NCBI GenBank assembly: GCA_017407225.1 | Contig: JAFQWY010000325.1 | Coordinates: forward strand, 1-38,041 | Source: Clostridia bacterium | Lineage (GTDB): Bacteria; Bacillota; Clostridia; Oscillospirales; CAG-272 | Direction of reading: 5' to 3' | DNA length: 38,041 nt | Part shown: one piece after another, positions 7,394 through 15,749 of the stretch | Numbering within the stretch: position 1 is the first letter of the stretch | Layout of the letters: every line of letters starts with the position of its first letter | Position numbers and translations under genes: made by a program | The notes under the pieces: model-generated | What the model was told of the DNA's origin: nothing | The model's database searches: none | Seen by the model: the letters and a program-made list of their open reading frames with translations, nothing else

Positions 7394-8878
7394 TTAAAGA
7401 GGAAGGTTTGCATGACGTCTCTTGGGTGCGTATGCTGCCTTTGCGGAGAGCATCATAACAGCGGATGCCAGTCTCTGACGCACTTCAGCGGATTCGATGA
7501 TGTCGTCCACTTCACCTGCGCGTGCAGCTTCCATGACGTTTGCTTCGGTTGCATTCCACTTTGCTTCCAGATCTTCTCTGCTCATGTCCTTGGAGATCTG
7601 ATCGTTCCAGAGGAGAGCAACAGCGGACTTGGCGGTCATGCAGGAGATCTTTGCGGAATCGAGCGCAAATACGATATCTGCGCCGATGGACTTGGAGCCG
7701 AGAACGGAGAATACGGAACCGTATGCCGCACCGGAAACCAGAGTGATGAGCGGAACCTTTGCCTGAGCGTATGCACCTGCCAGACGGCCGATTTCAGCGC
7801 TGTAGGGGTTCTTTTCTTCGTCGCCGCAGACTGCGAAGCCTTCGGAGTCAACGAGAGTGATTACGGGAATTGCGAAGCAGTCGCAGAAGCTGATGAACTT
7901 TGCTGCCTTGCGCGCTGCCTTGGAGGTAAGTCTGCCTTCGTTTTCCGCATGGTTGGTGCCTACGATACCGCAGACAGCGCCGCCCAGGGAAACAAGACCG
8001 GTGGTCAGGGACTTTGCGTATTCGCCGCCCAGTTCGATGTAAGCCGCGTCATCTGCGAATGCAGCGATGAGAGCCTTCATATCACCGGATGCGTATGCGG
8101 AAGTGTCAGCCAGACGGTTGACTTCATCGTTGGTCAGAACTTCAACACCGCCTTCTTCGTTGTTGGAGGGCAGGTAAGAAAGCAGCTGACGTGCAGCGCC
8201 CAGAGCTTCTGCGTCGGTCTTTGCGGTGATGGAAACCACGCCGGACTCAACGGAATCTTCTGTAGTACCGCCGCCTACCACGAAAGGAGGATTGATGCTG
8301 ATCTTGGAGTTTTCGGTTGCGATCACGAAATCGAACATGGATGCGGCAACTGCGGAAGCACCCTGTGCGATGCCGGGAACGATTGCGATCTGGGGAATGA
8401 TGCCGGATGCGGATGCAGCAGCCTTCATGATCATGCCGTAGCCCGCCAGAGCGCGTACGCCTTCGGGAAGGTATGCGCCTGCGCTGTCGAAGATTCCCAC
8501 GATGGGACAGCCGTTTTCAACAGCCAGCTTGTATACCGCGCAGATCTTCTTTGCAGCAGCTTCGCTTACGGAACCCTTGGTTCTGTTCATATCCTGGGAG
8601 AACGCGTAAACCAGACAGCCGTTCACGGAACCGTAACCGGTGATCACGCTTTCCAGCTCATCGGGAGTTTCTCCGTCAAATTCGCTGATCCGGCGCATGG
8701 TATACGCACCGGTCTCGGTGAAGGTACCTTCGTCAAACAGTGCGGTGATCCGTTCTCTTGCGGTCAGCACACCGTCTTTTCCGGACTTCTCATTCTTCAT
8801 GAGCAGTTCGCGGAATGCCGCAGCAGTCTGGGGTACATCATTGTTCCGCATACCGCTGCCAATCATTGTCTTTGCCAT
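7394..8878 (-). CDS. mmdA: methylmalonyl-CoA decarboxylase alpha / acyl-CoA carboxyltransferase
   Basis: A 494-residue carboxyltransferase of the crotonase-like AccA/AccD superfamily. It moves CO2 from an acyl-CoA (methylmalonyl-CoA by operon context) to biotin. Both halves are visible: the N-half with LTARERITALFDEGTF, DMNRTKGSVSEAAAKKI and FDSAGAYLPEGVRALAG (oxyanion region), and the C-half with GIVGTNHAENEG, SFCDCFAIPVITLVDSEGF and VSGAAYGSVFS. Family members are usually 510-520 residues, so it is slightly short but complete. It is the first gene of the operon: ATG 8878 has GGAGG five bases upstream, and an AT-rich promoter region precedes it. Substrate could instead be glutaconyl- or malonyl-CoA; methylmalonyl-CoA is favoured by the neighbours. 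Confidence 0.88.
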   Translation of the reverse strand: MAKTMIGSGMRNNDVPQTAAAFRELLMKNEKSGKDGVLTARERITALFDEGTFTETGAYTMRRISEFDGETPDELESVITGYGSVNGCLVYAFSQDMNRTKGSVSEAAAKKICAVYKLAVENGCPIVGIFDSAGAYLPEGVRALAGYGMIMKAAASASGIIPQIAIVPGIAQGASAVAASMFDFVIATENSKISINPPFVVGGGTTEDSVESGVVSITAKTDAEALGAARQLLSYLPSNNEEGGVEVLTNDEVNRLADTSAYASGDMKALIAAFADDAAYIELGGEYAKSLTTGLVSLGGAVCGIVGTNHAENEGRLTSKAARKAAKFISFCDCFAIPVITLVDSEGFAVCGDEEKNPYSAEIGRLAGAYAQAKVPLITLVSGAAYGSVFSVLGSKSIGADIVFALDSAKISCMTAKSAVALLWNDQISKDMSREDLEAKWNATEANVMEAARAGEVDDIIESAEVRQRLASAVMMLSAKAAYAPKRRHANLPL

Positions 8879-9097
8879 ATATCCTCCATAATAAGTATAA
8901 TAGTATTATCGTTTGAGATATAACGCTGGTTCGGGATAAAATGATAAAATTTAATCCATTCTACCCCATCATATTTATGATATCGCAATTTACGCCGAAT
9001 ATCAAGTCATTCCGAAAATATTAATAGAAAATTCATATTTTAACCGACAAGACTACATGATATTCATTTATACTAAGAAAAAACGACAGGAGTACTT
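8879..9097. promoter_or_regulatory. divergent promoter region between mmdA and the amidohydrolase gene
   Basis: This is 219 bases of AT-rich DNA. On the minus strand a TATTATACT-like -10 lies close to mmdA. On the plus strand TATACT at about 9069-9074 precedes the amidohydrolase. Neither has a clear consensus -35. No gene, RNA or riboswitch-like structure is recognised. Confidence 0.45.
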
Positions 9098-9904
9098 ATG
9101 CTGATAGACTTTCATACCCACGCTTTCCCCGACAAGATTGCTCAGCGCGCCCTTTCTTCCCTTGCGGCACGGGTCAACTGTACACCGCTGACGGACGGAA
9201 CGGTTTCAGGGCTTCTCGAAAAAATGAACGAATGGTCCGTTGACCGCGCTGTGGTCTGCAACATTGCCACCAATCCGAAGCAGACCGTGAACGTAAACAA
9301 CTTTGCCATGGAAACCAATTCCCTTCACGGGGACAGGCTTACCGCCCTCGGCAGCGTCAATCCCGGTTATGACGATATTCCCGGTGAACTGAATCGGATT
9401 GCCGGCACCGGAATTCCCGGCATTAAAATTCATCCGGAATACATGGGACATACTGTGGACGATCCGGTCTTTGATACGATTTTCGAGCTCGCGGCCGAGC
9501 TGGATCTGTTCGTCATCACCCATGCCGGTTTTGATGCATATTCCCCCTCCCGGATATTCGCCAATCCTGATGCCATTCTGCGCCGTCTGAGACGTTCGCC
9601 TAAAACCAAGTTTGTCTGTGCACATTGGGGTTCCAATATGATGTGGCATGAAACTTACGGCAAGCTGCTGGGGGAAGAGCTCTGGATCGACACTTCGCTG
9701 TGCGTATTTTCGGCACTTGACAAAAACTTCGCCGTAAAAATGCTGAACAAACACGACAGCAGCAGGATCCTCTTCGCCCGCGACTGTCCCTGGGATTCCT
9801 CATCCGAAACATTTATCTACATGGATTCCCTCCCCATTTCCGATGACTTCAAAGACAAGATTTTTTATGCAAACGCCGAATATCTGCTGAAAACACAGCA
9901 TTGA
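9098..9904 (+). CDS. amidohydrolase-2 family metal-dependent hydrolase/decarboxylase
   Basis: A 268-residue TIM-barrel protein. The metal-site series of the amidohydrolase_2 family is visible in order: FHTHAF (H-x-H at residues 5-7), GIKIHPEY (about 110-117), ITHAGF (about 139-144), CAHWGSNM (about 171-178) and a late RDCPW aspartate (about 227-231). Family members hydrolyse or decarboxylate small cyclic or aromatic acids, and the substrate here is unknown. It is a single-gene unit: an AGGAG site precedes ATG 9098 and a hairpin terminator follows. It is divergent from the decarboxylase operon, but I see no evidence that the two share a pathway. Confidence 0.8.
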   Translation: MLIDFHTHAFPDKIAQRALSSLAARVNCTPLTDGTVSGLLEKMNEWSVDRAVVCNIATNPKQTVNVNNFAMETNSLHGDRLTALGSVNPGYDDIPGELNRIAGTGIPGIKIHPEYMGHTVDDPVFDTIFELAAELDLFVITHAGFDAYSPSRIFANPDAILRRLRRSPKTKFVCAHWGSNMMWHETYGKLLGEELWIDTSLCVFSALDKNFAVKMLNKHDSSRILFARDCPWDSSSETFIYMDSLPISDDFKDKIFYANAEYLLKTQH

Positions 9905-9928
9905 TTTCGTCAGTTGCCTAAAACCATC

Positions 9929-9970
9929 AAAAAACCGCCGTATGCATTTCTGCAAACAGCGGTTTTTGTT
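9929..9970. terminator. intrinsic terminator between convergent genes
   Basis: AAAAACCGC (9930-9938) pairs with GCGGTTTTT (9959-9967) across a ~20-base loop. The A- and T-runs on both sides make it usable in either direction, ending the amidohydrolase and the XpaC-like gene. Confidence 0.85.
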
Positions 9971-11227
9971 TTACTCGGGTTCGGAAGAGTCTGCGGCAGC
10001 GGCTCCGCCGTTGAAGTCATCGGAAATCACATCACTGTATGCATCCGCGATGGTCTTCAGGTCGAAATCGCTTTTGCCGTTCAGTCCGTCTTTGGCCATC
10101 ATCTTTTCCAGTACAGTGATATCTGCCGAGATGTCGATGGATTCATTGCGGAAGAGCTGATCCACCTGCTGTTCAAAGCCGACGGTCAGCAGATCCATGA
10201 TCCGCTCGATGTTTTCCTTGGACTTCTTCATATTCTCCCCGGCTACCCCAACCCGTTCAATCCGGCTGTAGGATTCCAGAAGCTTCAGGGTCGTGGGCAG
10301 GTAGTAATTGAGAAAGGTCCGTATCTGCGGCATTGCCTCGGGGTGATCGGTGACATACTCAAAGATATTGCGGGTATGCTCTTCAATAATATCGATTTTT
10401 TCGGAGATTATCCTGTCTTCGATTTCATCGTTGAGCCGGCGGATCTGACGGAGTATGGAATTGAAATTATCTTCATCGGAGGATTCCTCAGCGGGCTGAG
10501 CCTCGGATTTGCCTTCTTCACCGTTCTTTTTTTCCTGTCTGAGCAGTTCCCCGTACACGGTGCGGTAATCAAAGCCTTCCGGTTCATCCGGCTCCGCATC
10601 GATATACCGCATGAAATTGTTTGTTCCCATGTCGATATACGCGCTGTCCCCGAATTCCCCTCGGTCAATCATATACTGCACATCCTTCCGGGTCTGCTTG
10701 AGGCTTTTCCCTGCTGCGGAGGCAAGTCTGCGGAGATTCAGGCTCTTTTTATTACCGATCATGGCGCGGATTCTGGCCAGACGGGTTTCACGGTCTCTGA
10801 TTACCTTGGATCCGAGGAAGCATCCTCCGGCTGCAAGGACAACCGGAATACCGTATACCAGAAGTCTGAGAACGGAATCCCAGAAATTCACTCCGTACAT
10901 CGCCGCCGCACTGTATGCGGACATACCGCCGAAGATTGCCGCCAAAACGCCCAGAATATTCAGCAGCCTCGCAGATGCGGGTCCTTTCTTTTTGGCATTC
11001 GCCTTTCTTGTCGAAGCGGGATTTTCGGCAGACGCCTTATAGTCACGGGAGGCTGTGGTGTCGTAGGGAGTTTCCCGCCAGTTGGGATTTTCCTTCTTTT
11101 CCGCCGGTTTCGAAGGGTCGGAGATGCATCGCAGAATGGTCAGCACCACTCCAACGGGCCAGTACACAATATATGCAAGCACGATGAGCGGAATCGGAAT
11201 ATTGAAATTATGATTTTGCCTTGCCAA
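9971..11227 (-). CDS. XpaC-like membrane protein (5-bromo-4-chloroindolyl phosphate hydrolysis family)
   Basis: A 418-residue protein. A short N-terminal hydrophobic segment (about residues 9-32) is followed by a charged linker and two adjacent hydrophobic segments (about 87-135). A cytoplasmic region then contains KSLNLRRLASAAGKSL and a DVQYMIDRGEFGDSAYID wing-like segment. The C-terminal third has the XpaC hallmark: IRRLNDEIEDRIISEKID, then TRNIFEYVTDHPEAMPQIR and FLNYYLPTTLKLLESY. In related genomes such proteins often accompany TelA-type proteins; none is seen here. Translation starts at TTG 11227, with GGAG about 11 bases upstream; no better in-frame start exists. It follows the sugar isomerase gene by 66 bases on the same strand, so it may be its downstream partner. 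Biochemical role is unknown. Confidence 0.75.
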   Translation of the reverse strand: MARQNHNFNIPIPLIVLAYIVYWPVGVVLTILRCISDPSKPAEKKENPNWRETPYDTTASRDYKASAENPASTRKANAKKKGPASARLLNILGVLAAIFGGMSAYSAAAMYGVNFWDSVLRLLVYGIPVVLAAGGCFLGSKVIRDRETRLARIRAMIGNKKSLNLRRLASAAGKSLKQTRKDVQYMIDRGEFGDSAYIDMGTNNFMRYIDAEPDEPEGFDYRTVYGELLRQEKKNGEEGKSEAQPAEESSDEDNFNSILRQIRRLNDEIEDRIISEKIDIIEEHTRNIFEYVTDHPEAMPQIRTFLNYYLPTTLKLLESYSRIERVGVAGENMKKSKENIERIMDLLTVGFEQQVDQLFRNESIDISADITVLEKMMAKDGLNGKSDFDLKTIADAYSDVISDDFNGGAAAADSSEPE

Positions 11228-11293
11228 GATACGATGCTCTCCTTATATCAATGATGTTTTTATGCGTTTGTCTTTCGGCGTATGCCTGTTGTT

Positions 11294-12022
11294 TCAGAGT
11301 TCGGGATCCAGTACGCGGAGGTAGTCGATGCAGCGTTCTACTTCTTCCTTGCCGGTGGGATCGCAGCCTTCGCTTTCCACAACGATGTCCAGACCCATTT
11401 CGATAGCCTTTTCACGGACTGCAGCAACGGGAGCGCCGCCCTGACCGAGGGAGTAACCATGACCTTCGGGAGTACCGTCCTTGAGGTGAACCATCTTTAC
11501 GCGGCTTCCAAGTCTTTCCAGAGTCGCGACGGGATCCAGCTTTGCAACATATGCCCAGTAGGTATCCAGTTCGAAGAATACATCGCAGCGTTCTTCCAGT
11601 TCCTTGTGGATGTAGTAGCCTTCAGCCTGTTCGTAAAATTCGTGGGAGTGGTTGTGGTAACCAAGTTCGATGCCGTGTTCTCTCAGCCTGGGAGCGATTT
11701 CATTGCACTGTGCGATGAAGGTGTCCAGCTTTTCCTTTGTGCTGAGGTCGTGGCCGGGGATAATGTACTTGGTGTTGCCGATGGTCTTGTGATACTTCAC
11801 GGTGTTGTCGAAATCGTTCAAAAGATCGCCCAGACCGCTGTGGGTACCGACGCATACCAGGTTGTACTTCAGAAGCATATCGCGGACATCCTCAGCGGAG
11901 TGGCCGAAGAAGCCTGCAAATTCTACAGTTCTGTAGCCCATTTCGGAAACTGCGCGGAGTGCGCTCTCCAGATCCTTGCCGGTCATGTCGCGGAGGCTGT
12001 ACATCTGAATACCGTATTTCAT
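11294..12022 (-). CDS. sugar phosphate isomerase/epimerase (AP endonuclease-2 TIM barrel)
   Basis: A 242-residue protein of the xylose-isomerase-like TIM-barrel family. Signatures are YGIQMYSLRDM at the N-terminus, MGYRTVEFAGFFG, GYHNHSHEF (about residues 119-127, metal-binding His and Glu), FFELDTYWA (about 148-156), VKMVHLKDG (about 174-182) and a final VVESEGCDP (about 213-221), giving the usual E/D/H/E metal set. Similar proteins act as sugar epimerases or keto-sugar isomerases, often beside Gfo/Idh dehydrogenases. Substrate is unknown. A well-formed promoter (12071-12099) reads into it. Confidence 0.85.
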   Translation of the reverse strand: MKYGIQMYSLRDMTGKDLESALRAVSEMGYRTVEFAGFFGHSAEDVRDMLLKYNLVCVGTHSGLGDLLNDFDNTVKYHKTIGNTKYIIPGHDLSTKEKLDTFIAQCNEIAPRLREHGIELGYHNHSHEFYEQAEGYYIHKELEERCDVFFELDTYWAYVAKLDPVATLERLGSRVKMVHLKDGTPEGHGYSLGQGGAPVAAVREKAIEMGLDIVVESEGCDPTGKEEVERCIDYLRVLDPEL

Positions 12023-12070
12023 AGTTTTTCCCTTTCTTTTGTATAATTATTGGAATAAAGCGTTTGTTAT

Positions 12071-12099
12071 ATTATAAAAGAATCCGCCGCTGTTTTCAA
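12071..12099 (-). promoter_or_regulatory. sigma-A-type promoter of the sugar isomerase gene
   Basis: On the minus strand TTGAAA (12099-12094) and TATAAT (12076-12071) are 17 bases apart, about 50 bases before the start codon at 12022. Confidence 0.75.
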
Positions 12100-12129
12100 G
12101 ATATTTCGCAAAATTTAAGGAAATCTTCA

Positions 12130-12876
12130 TCAACTTCTCATCCACAGCTGCAGTCTTCCCTGTTTTTCCGATTTCATGAGTACGCCGCGGTTCTCCAGCA
12201 CCTTCATGCATCCTCTGCCGATCCGTTCATCCCGCCCGATGGCTTTACAGAATTCCCCGGCAGAAAACTGTTCCGGAAGAACCTCCGGGATCAGTCCGCG
12301 GTAATCTTCGTCGCTGTGCAGAATATGCATACCGATCAGATCCACCGGAACTCTCTCATACCGGTTGGAGCCGCGCTTCCTGTCCTTGCTCCAGCCGTCA
12401 AGCATCCGGTATTCGTCTATTTCCATCATGGGAGAAATTACGGTCAGATTCTCGTTTTTGACATAAGGCAAAATCCTTACAAGCTCAAACAGCGTATCAT
12501 AGACATTTGCCTTTTTCGGGGATTTTTTCCGCGGCGTGATTTCACTTGTTTCCGGATCAATCCAGGACACATATTTCCGGGCCGCCAGCGGATAAACCAG
12601 ATTCACCCGGAACTGCGGCAGATACGCAGCAAGTTTCGGCCCGAGACCGGAAAAACCGGAAGTTTCAATTTCGGTTATGATCCCATCGCGGCAAATGTCG
12701 GCAATGAACCCGTTCACTTTGATTTCGTGGAATTCCGGATTTTCCTCAAAATATTTTTTCAGGATAATGTGCAGTTTTTTCTCTTTGTAGGTACCGATAT
12801 TATACCGCTCATGCCCTTCCAGCGTACTGCTGTAAATGATATTGTAAAACCTTGCCCGGTTGATTTCCATCGTCAT
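12130..12876 (-). CDS. conserved clostridial protein of unknown function, possible PD-(D/E)XK nuclease fold with C-terminal winged helix
   Basis: A 248-residue protein with no assigned function. The N-terminal part carries NIGTYKEKKLHIILKKYF (about residues 26-43), then VNGFIADI and IITEIETSGF (about 53-75). The spacing E-K-x-LH / D / E-x-E resembles PD-(D/E)XK nuclease-like proteins, though this fold call is inference. VVYPLAARKYVSWID-like sequence and RKKSPKKANVYD follow, then GWSKDRKRGSNRYERVPVDL. The last ~50 residues (FSAGEFCKAIGRDERIGRGC) look like a winged helix. I recognise this as a widespread clostridial family without a known role. The ATG overlaps the stop of the BlaI-type gene (ATGA), so the pair is translationally coupled. 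Confidence 0.6.
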   Translation of the reverse strand: MTMEINRARFYNIIYSSTLEGHERYNIGTYKEKKLHIILKKYFEENPEFHEIKVNGFIADICRDGIITEIETSGFSGLGPKLAAYLPQFRVNLVYPLAARKYVSWIDPETSEITPRKKSPKKANVYDTLFELVRILPYVKNENLTVISPMMEIDEYRMLDGWSKDRKRGSNRYERVPVDLIGMHILHSDEDYRGLIPEVLPEQFSAGEFCKAIGRDERIGRGCMKVLENRGVLMKSEKQGRLQLWMRS

Positions 12877-13298
12877 TTTCTGTTTTTCAGCCAGATGAGC
12901 AGCTCATCAATGTCGCTGTCGCCGAATTCCCTGTCCGCAAACAGTGCATCCAGCATCCTGACAAAGGAACCTCCGTGACAGGTATCCACAAATCTTCTGG
13001 TAATCTGGTTCACATAAAGACTGCGGTCGGCAGCCGGAAGGTAGTATCGTTCCTTTCCGTTTTTGTATGACAGCAGAAAGCCTCTGTTCTCCAGTCTCGC
13101 CAGAAATGAAATCAGCGTGGGGGCTTTCCAGCCTCTGCGTTTCCCGATTTTCTCCATGAGCGCCGAGGTTGTCACCGGCGGCTCCAGTTCCCACACAGCA
13201 AGCATAATATCCATTTCCGCATCCGGAAGTTTCACCGAATAGTCCACTTCCCCTTTCATTCGTTCCAGCTGCTGCATAATATCATTCTGTTCCGTCAT
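12873..13298 (-). CDS. BlaI/MecI/CopY-family transcriptional repressor
   Basis: A 141-residue winged-helix protein. The family core is visible: LPDAEMDIMLAVWELEPPVTT (about residues 24-44, typical L-x-x-x-E-x-x-I-M-x-x-x-W), SALMEKIGKRRGWKAPTLIS (about 45-64, recognition helix with W-K-x-x-T-x), then RLENRGFLLSYKNGKERYY (wing) and a C-terminal dimerisation helix. The start at ATG 13298 has GGAGTG seven bases upstream; an upstream ATG at 13397 has no ribosome binding site and lies before the promoter. The usual partner is a BlaR1/MecR1 sensor protease, which is absent. Instead it is coupled to a conserved unknown gene. The 16-base palindrome on its own promoter suggests autorepression. Confidence 0.85.
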   Translation of the reverse strand: MTEQNDIMQQLERMKGEVDYSVKLPDAEMDIMLAVWELEPPVTTSALMEKIGKRRGWKAPTLISFLARLENRGFLLSYKNGKERYYLPAADRSLYVNQITRRFVDTCHGGSFVRMLDALFADREFGDSDIDELLIWLKNRK

Positions 13299-13328
13299 CC
13301 GCGTCACTCCTTCGTACCGAAAATGATT

Positions 13329-13367
13329 TATAATATATATTATACGGTTGCCTAACTCTTTTGTCAA
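13329..13367 (-). promoter_or_regulatory. promoter plus candidate operator of the BlaI-type gene
   Basis: On the minus strand TTGACA (13367-13362), 17 bases, TATAAT (13344-13339). The -10 is the edge of a perfect 16-base palindrome TATAATATATATTATA (13329-13344), well placed for autorepression. The palindrome is AT-only, so chance cannot be excluded. Confidence 0.65.
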
Positions 13368-13494
13368 GTAATTTCGGCGTTTTTCTAAAATATTCACATC
13401 TTCTTAAAATTCATCCGGCATTCACTTATTTAAATCTATTTATTTAAGAATCTCTTTTTTCTTTAAAAATCTGCCCATGATTTTTAAAAGCATA

Positions 13495-13523
13495 TTGACA
13501 TATGAATAATAATTGTGTATAAT
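13495..13523 (+). promoter_or_regulatory. consensus sigma-A promoter of the ROK-manA operon
   Basis: TTGACA (13495-13500), a 17-base spacer and TATAAT (13518-13523): a perfect match to the vegetative consensus. Confidence 0.9.
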
Positions 13524-13539
13524 ATCACTATATAAAGAA

Positions 13540-13578
13540 GATAAAAAATACACTGCTGTGCATCCTTCACAGCGGAGG
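13540..13578 (+). promoter_or_regulatory. 5' leader hairpin abutting the ribosome binding site (copy 1)
   Basis: GATAAAAAATACACTGCTG (13540-13558) leads into a stem GCTGTG (13555-13560) / CACAGC (13568-13573) with loop CATCCTT, immediately followed by GGAGG (13574-13578). A near-identical arrangement with a compensated stem lies at 29037-29076. Function is unknown; control of translation is plausible. Confidence 0.5.
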
Positions 13579-13586
13579 GGTTTTTC

Positions 13587-14642
13587 ATGAACAACAACAT
13601 CAGCCTGAAGAGTATCAAATACGAAAGTATCAAGGCGATTTTCACATCGATCGCTGATGCGGAAAAAATCAGCCGAGCCGCTATTTCCGGTCTGACCGAT
13701 CTGAGTCTGGTCACAGTCGGTAAGATTGCAGATGCTCTTCTTGATATGAATGTCATCAGCCAGATCAAGGAAATCCGTCCTCAGGCAGGACGCCGCGCCG
13801 GTCTTCTCAGCGTAAATGAAAACAAATTCACCGTTATTTTTGACCTGACTTCCCGGGATTTTCATTACACGGTACTGAATCTGAGGCTTTGCCTGATGGA
13901 ACGCTCCATGTATACCTACGACAAGGAGATTTCTTATGAGGAAAATCTGAACCGTTTTTTATCGGCAATCTCCGAGGAACTGCGGCAGAAATATGATTTT
14001 TCCGACTGCTACGGCATCGGGGTATCCGTTCCGGGCGCATACAATGCACAGACCGGAAAAATATGCACCAGAAGAATTCCCGAACTGCGGACTCTTTCTC
14101 TCAGCGAGATGATCGGCAGATATTTTCCCGGAACTCCCGTTCTCATTGACTCCCACATCAACGCTTCCGCAAAGTCCAATGTGCGGAGAGTGGAAGACTA
14201 TAACGAAAAGAACATCATCTATTATTACGTCAGCCCCCGTTTTGTCTGCGGTGTCTACATCGTCAACGGTGAGTTGATTCTGGGCCGTGAAAACCACGCC
14301 TGCGATTTCGGATATCTGGTGGATTCCACCGGTGTCTCCTGCGAAGAACGGCTGAGCCAGTGCACCACGGAAGACGAATACCTGGCCATTCTCTCCCGTT
14401 CGGTTTATAATATTATCCGCGCATTCAATCCCCATGAGATCATCATCGAATGCGACCTTCCCATCCAGCGCGATGATCTGGCGGAATGTGTCCGGAGCAT
14501 CATTCTGCAGAATTACCGCATCAACGAAAGCGATCTTCCTTCCATGCGCCGCGCAAGATGCAAATTCCGCAACTCTCACCGCGGTCTGGCCATCGGACTT
14601 CGTGAGATGTGGCTGGAATCCCTTGTTTTTGCAAATCACTGA
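13587..14642 (+). CDS. ROK-family transcriptional regulator (kinase-like fold)
   Basis: A 351-residue protein. The N-terminal ~75 residues form a winged helix (KISRAAISGLTDLSLVTVGKI, about 27-46) as in NagC/XylR-type repressors, followed by an ROK actin-like fold: FTVIFDLTSRDFHYTVLNL, CYGIGVSVPGAYNAQTG (about 147-163) and TPVLIDSHINASAKSN. The usual ROK zinc motif CxCGxxGCxE is not intact; only a GVSCEERLSQC stretch occupies that place, and the glycine-rich sugar-kinase signatures are weak. It is therefore probably a regulator rather than a kinase. It is transcribed with manA, 32 bases downstream, from a consensus promoter with a structured leader. The likely ligand is a mannose-pathway sugar, by context only. 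Confidence 0.8.
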   Translation: MNNNISLKSIKYESIKAIFTSIADAEKISRAAISGLTDLSLVTVGKIADALLDMNVISQIKEIRPQAGRRAGLLSVNENKFTVIFDLTSRDFHYTVLNLRLCLMERSMYTYDKEISYEENLNRFLSAISEELRQKYDFSDCYGIGVSVPGAYNAQTGKICTRRIPELRTLSLSEMIGRYFPGTPVLIDSHINASAKSNVRRVEDYNEKNIIYYYVSPRFVCGVYIVNGELILGRENHACDFGYLVDSTGVSCEERLSQCTTEDEYLAILSRSVYNIIRAFNPHEIIIECDLPIQRDDLAECVRSIILQNYRINESDLPSMRRARCKFRNSHRGLAIGLREMWLESLVFANH

Positions 14643-14674
14643 CATCAAAACTGTATCACTGACCGGAGGTAACT

Positions 14675-15652
14675 ATGCCCAACTATCCCCTTCTTCTTCG
14701 TCCCGTATCCAAAGAAATCATCTGGGGCGGCTCCAGACTGAAAGATGACTACGGAAAAACCGCACCTTTTGAAAAAATCGCGGAATCCTGGGAACTGACC
14801 GTCCGTCCGGATGAAAAGAACATTATCGCCAACGGCAAGTACGCCGGCATGACGCTGGAGCGTTTTATTGCTTCCGACCGTGCCCGGATCATGGGTACCA
14901 ACGGTGCGAAATATGACCGCTTCCCGCTGCTCATCAAGTTTATCGATGCGGCGGATAAGCTGTCCATTCAGGTGCATCCCGACAACGATTACGCCATCGC
15001 AAAGGAAGGCGAGCTGGGCAAGACGGAAATGTGGTACATCATGGACTGTGAACCGGGCGCAAAGCTGGTTTACGGTCTGAAGGAAGACTGTACGGCAGAA
15101 GATTTTGCGCAGGCGGTTAAGGATAACCGTACGGAAGAATTGCTGAATTTCGTTCCCGTGCAGAAGGGTGAAGTTTACTTCATTCCCGCAGGTCAGGTTC
15201 ACGCCATCGGCGCCGGTATCCTGATTGCGGAAATCCAGCAGAATTCCAATGTAACCTACCGGGTTTACGACTACAACCGTCCGGGTGCAGACGGCAAGCC
15301 CCGTCAGCTGCACACCGAAAAGGCAATCGATGTGGTACAGGTTCGCTCCGAAGACGAAATCGATGCACTCCGGTTCTCTCAGAAGAAACCTGAAGGAAAT
15401 TACGAAGTTCTTGCGTCCTGCGACTACTTCACCACCCGCAAATACGTCACCGACTCCGACAATGTGGCTGTATTCCATGCTCACAAGACCAGCTTCCTTT
15501 CCCTGCTGATTCTGGAAGCGGAAGATGCCGTTCTGTCCAACGGTGTGGAAGAATTCCACCTGAGAAAGGGTGACAGCTACTTCCTGCCTGCAGGTACCGG
15601 CGAATACATTATCACAGGCAAGTCCGAGTTCCTCACCACCTGCATCAACTGA
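14675..15652 (+). CDS. manA: mannose-6-phosphate isomerase, class I
   Basis: A 325-residue cupin enzyme interconverting mannose-6-phosphate and fructose-6-phosphate. Zinc ligands of short bacterial ManA are visible: LSIQVHPDNDYA (about residues 94-105, Gln and His), GKTEMWYI (about 112-119, Glu) and PAGQVHAIGAGILIAEIQQ (about 171-189, His), then the catalytic-region SNVTYRVYDYNR. The N-terminus PLLLRPVSKEIIWGGSRL is typical. CCGGAGG precedes ATG 14675. It is second in an operon with the ROK regulator and is closed by a terminator. Confidence 0.95.
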   Translation: MPNYPLLLRPVSKEIIWGGSRLKDDYGKTAPFEKIAESWELTVRPDEKNIIANGKYAGMTLERFIASDRARIMGTNGAKYDRFPLLIKFIDAADKLSIQVHPDNDYAIAKEGELGKTEMWYIMDCEPGAKLVYGLKEDCTAEDFAQAVKDNRTEELLNFVPVQKGEVYFIPAGQVHAIGAGILIAEIQQNSNVTYRVYDYNRPGADGKPRQLHTEKAIDVVQVRSEDEIDALRFSQKKPEGNYEVLASCDYFTTRKYVTDSDNVAVFHAHKTSFLSLLILEAEDAVLSNGVEEFHLRKGDSYFLPAGTGEYIITGKSEFLTTCIN

Positions 15653-15658
15653 ATCCCC

Positions 15659-15688
15659 AACGCCGTGTCACACCGATGCGGCGTTTTC
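15659..15688 (+). terminator. terminator of the ROK-manA operon
   Basis: AACGCCG (15659-15665) pairs with CGGCGTT (15679-15685), followed by TT. Confidence 0.75.
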
Positions 15689-15704
15689 GATTGCGGAAAG
15701 ATAA

Positions 15705-15749
15705 AACGCTGTATCCCCGGTGTCATGCCTGAGATACAGCGTTCTTTTA
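15705..15749. terminator. second terminator, serving the convergent DUF6807 operon
   Basis: AACGCTGTATC (15705-15715) pairs with GATACAGCGTT (15733-15743). CTTTTATT follows on the plus strand, and TTTTATC follows the stem on the minus strand. Confidence 0.8.

Noticed and set aside
7412-8923. Long plus-strand open frame (503 codons) opposite mmdA, and similar long antisense frames opposite oadA, oadB and the XpaC-like gene
   Set aside because: Each lies fully opposite a clearly conserved gene, has Cys/His/Gly-rich composition, and lacks a ribosome binding site; they are reflections of strong codon bias.
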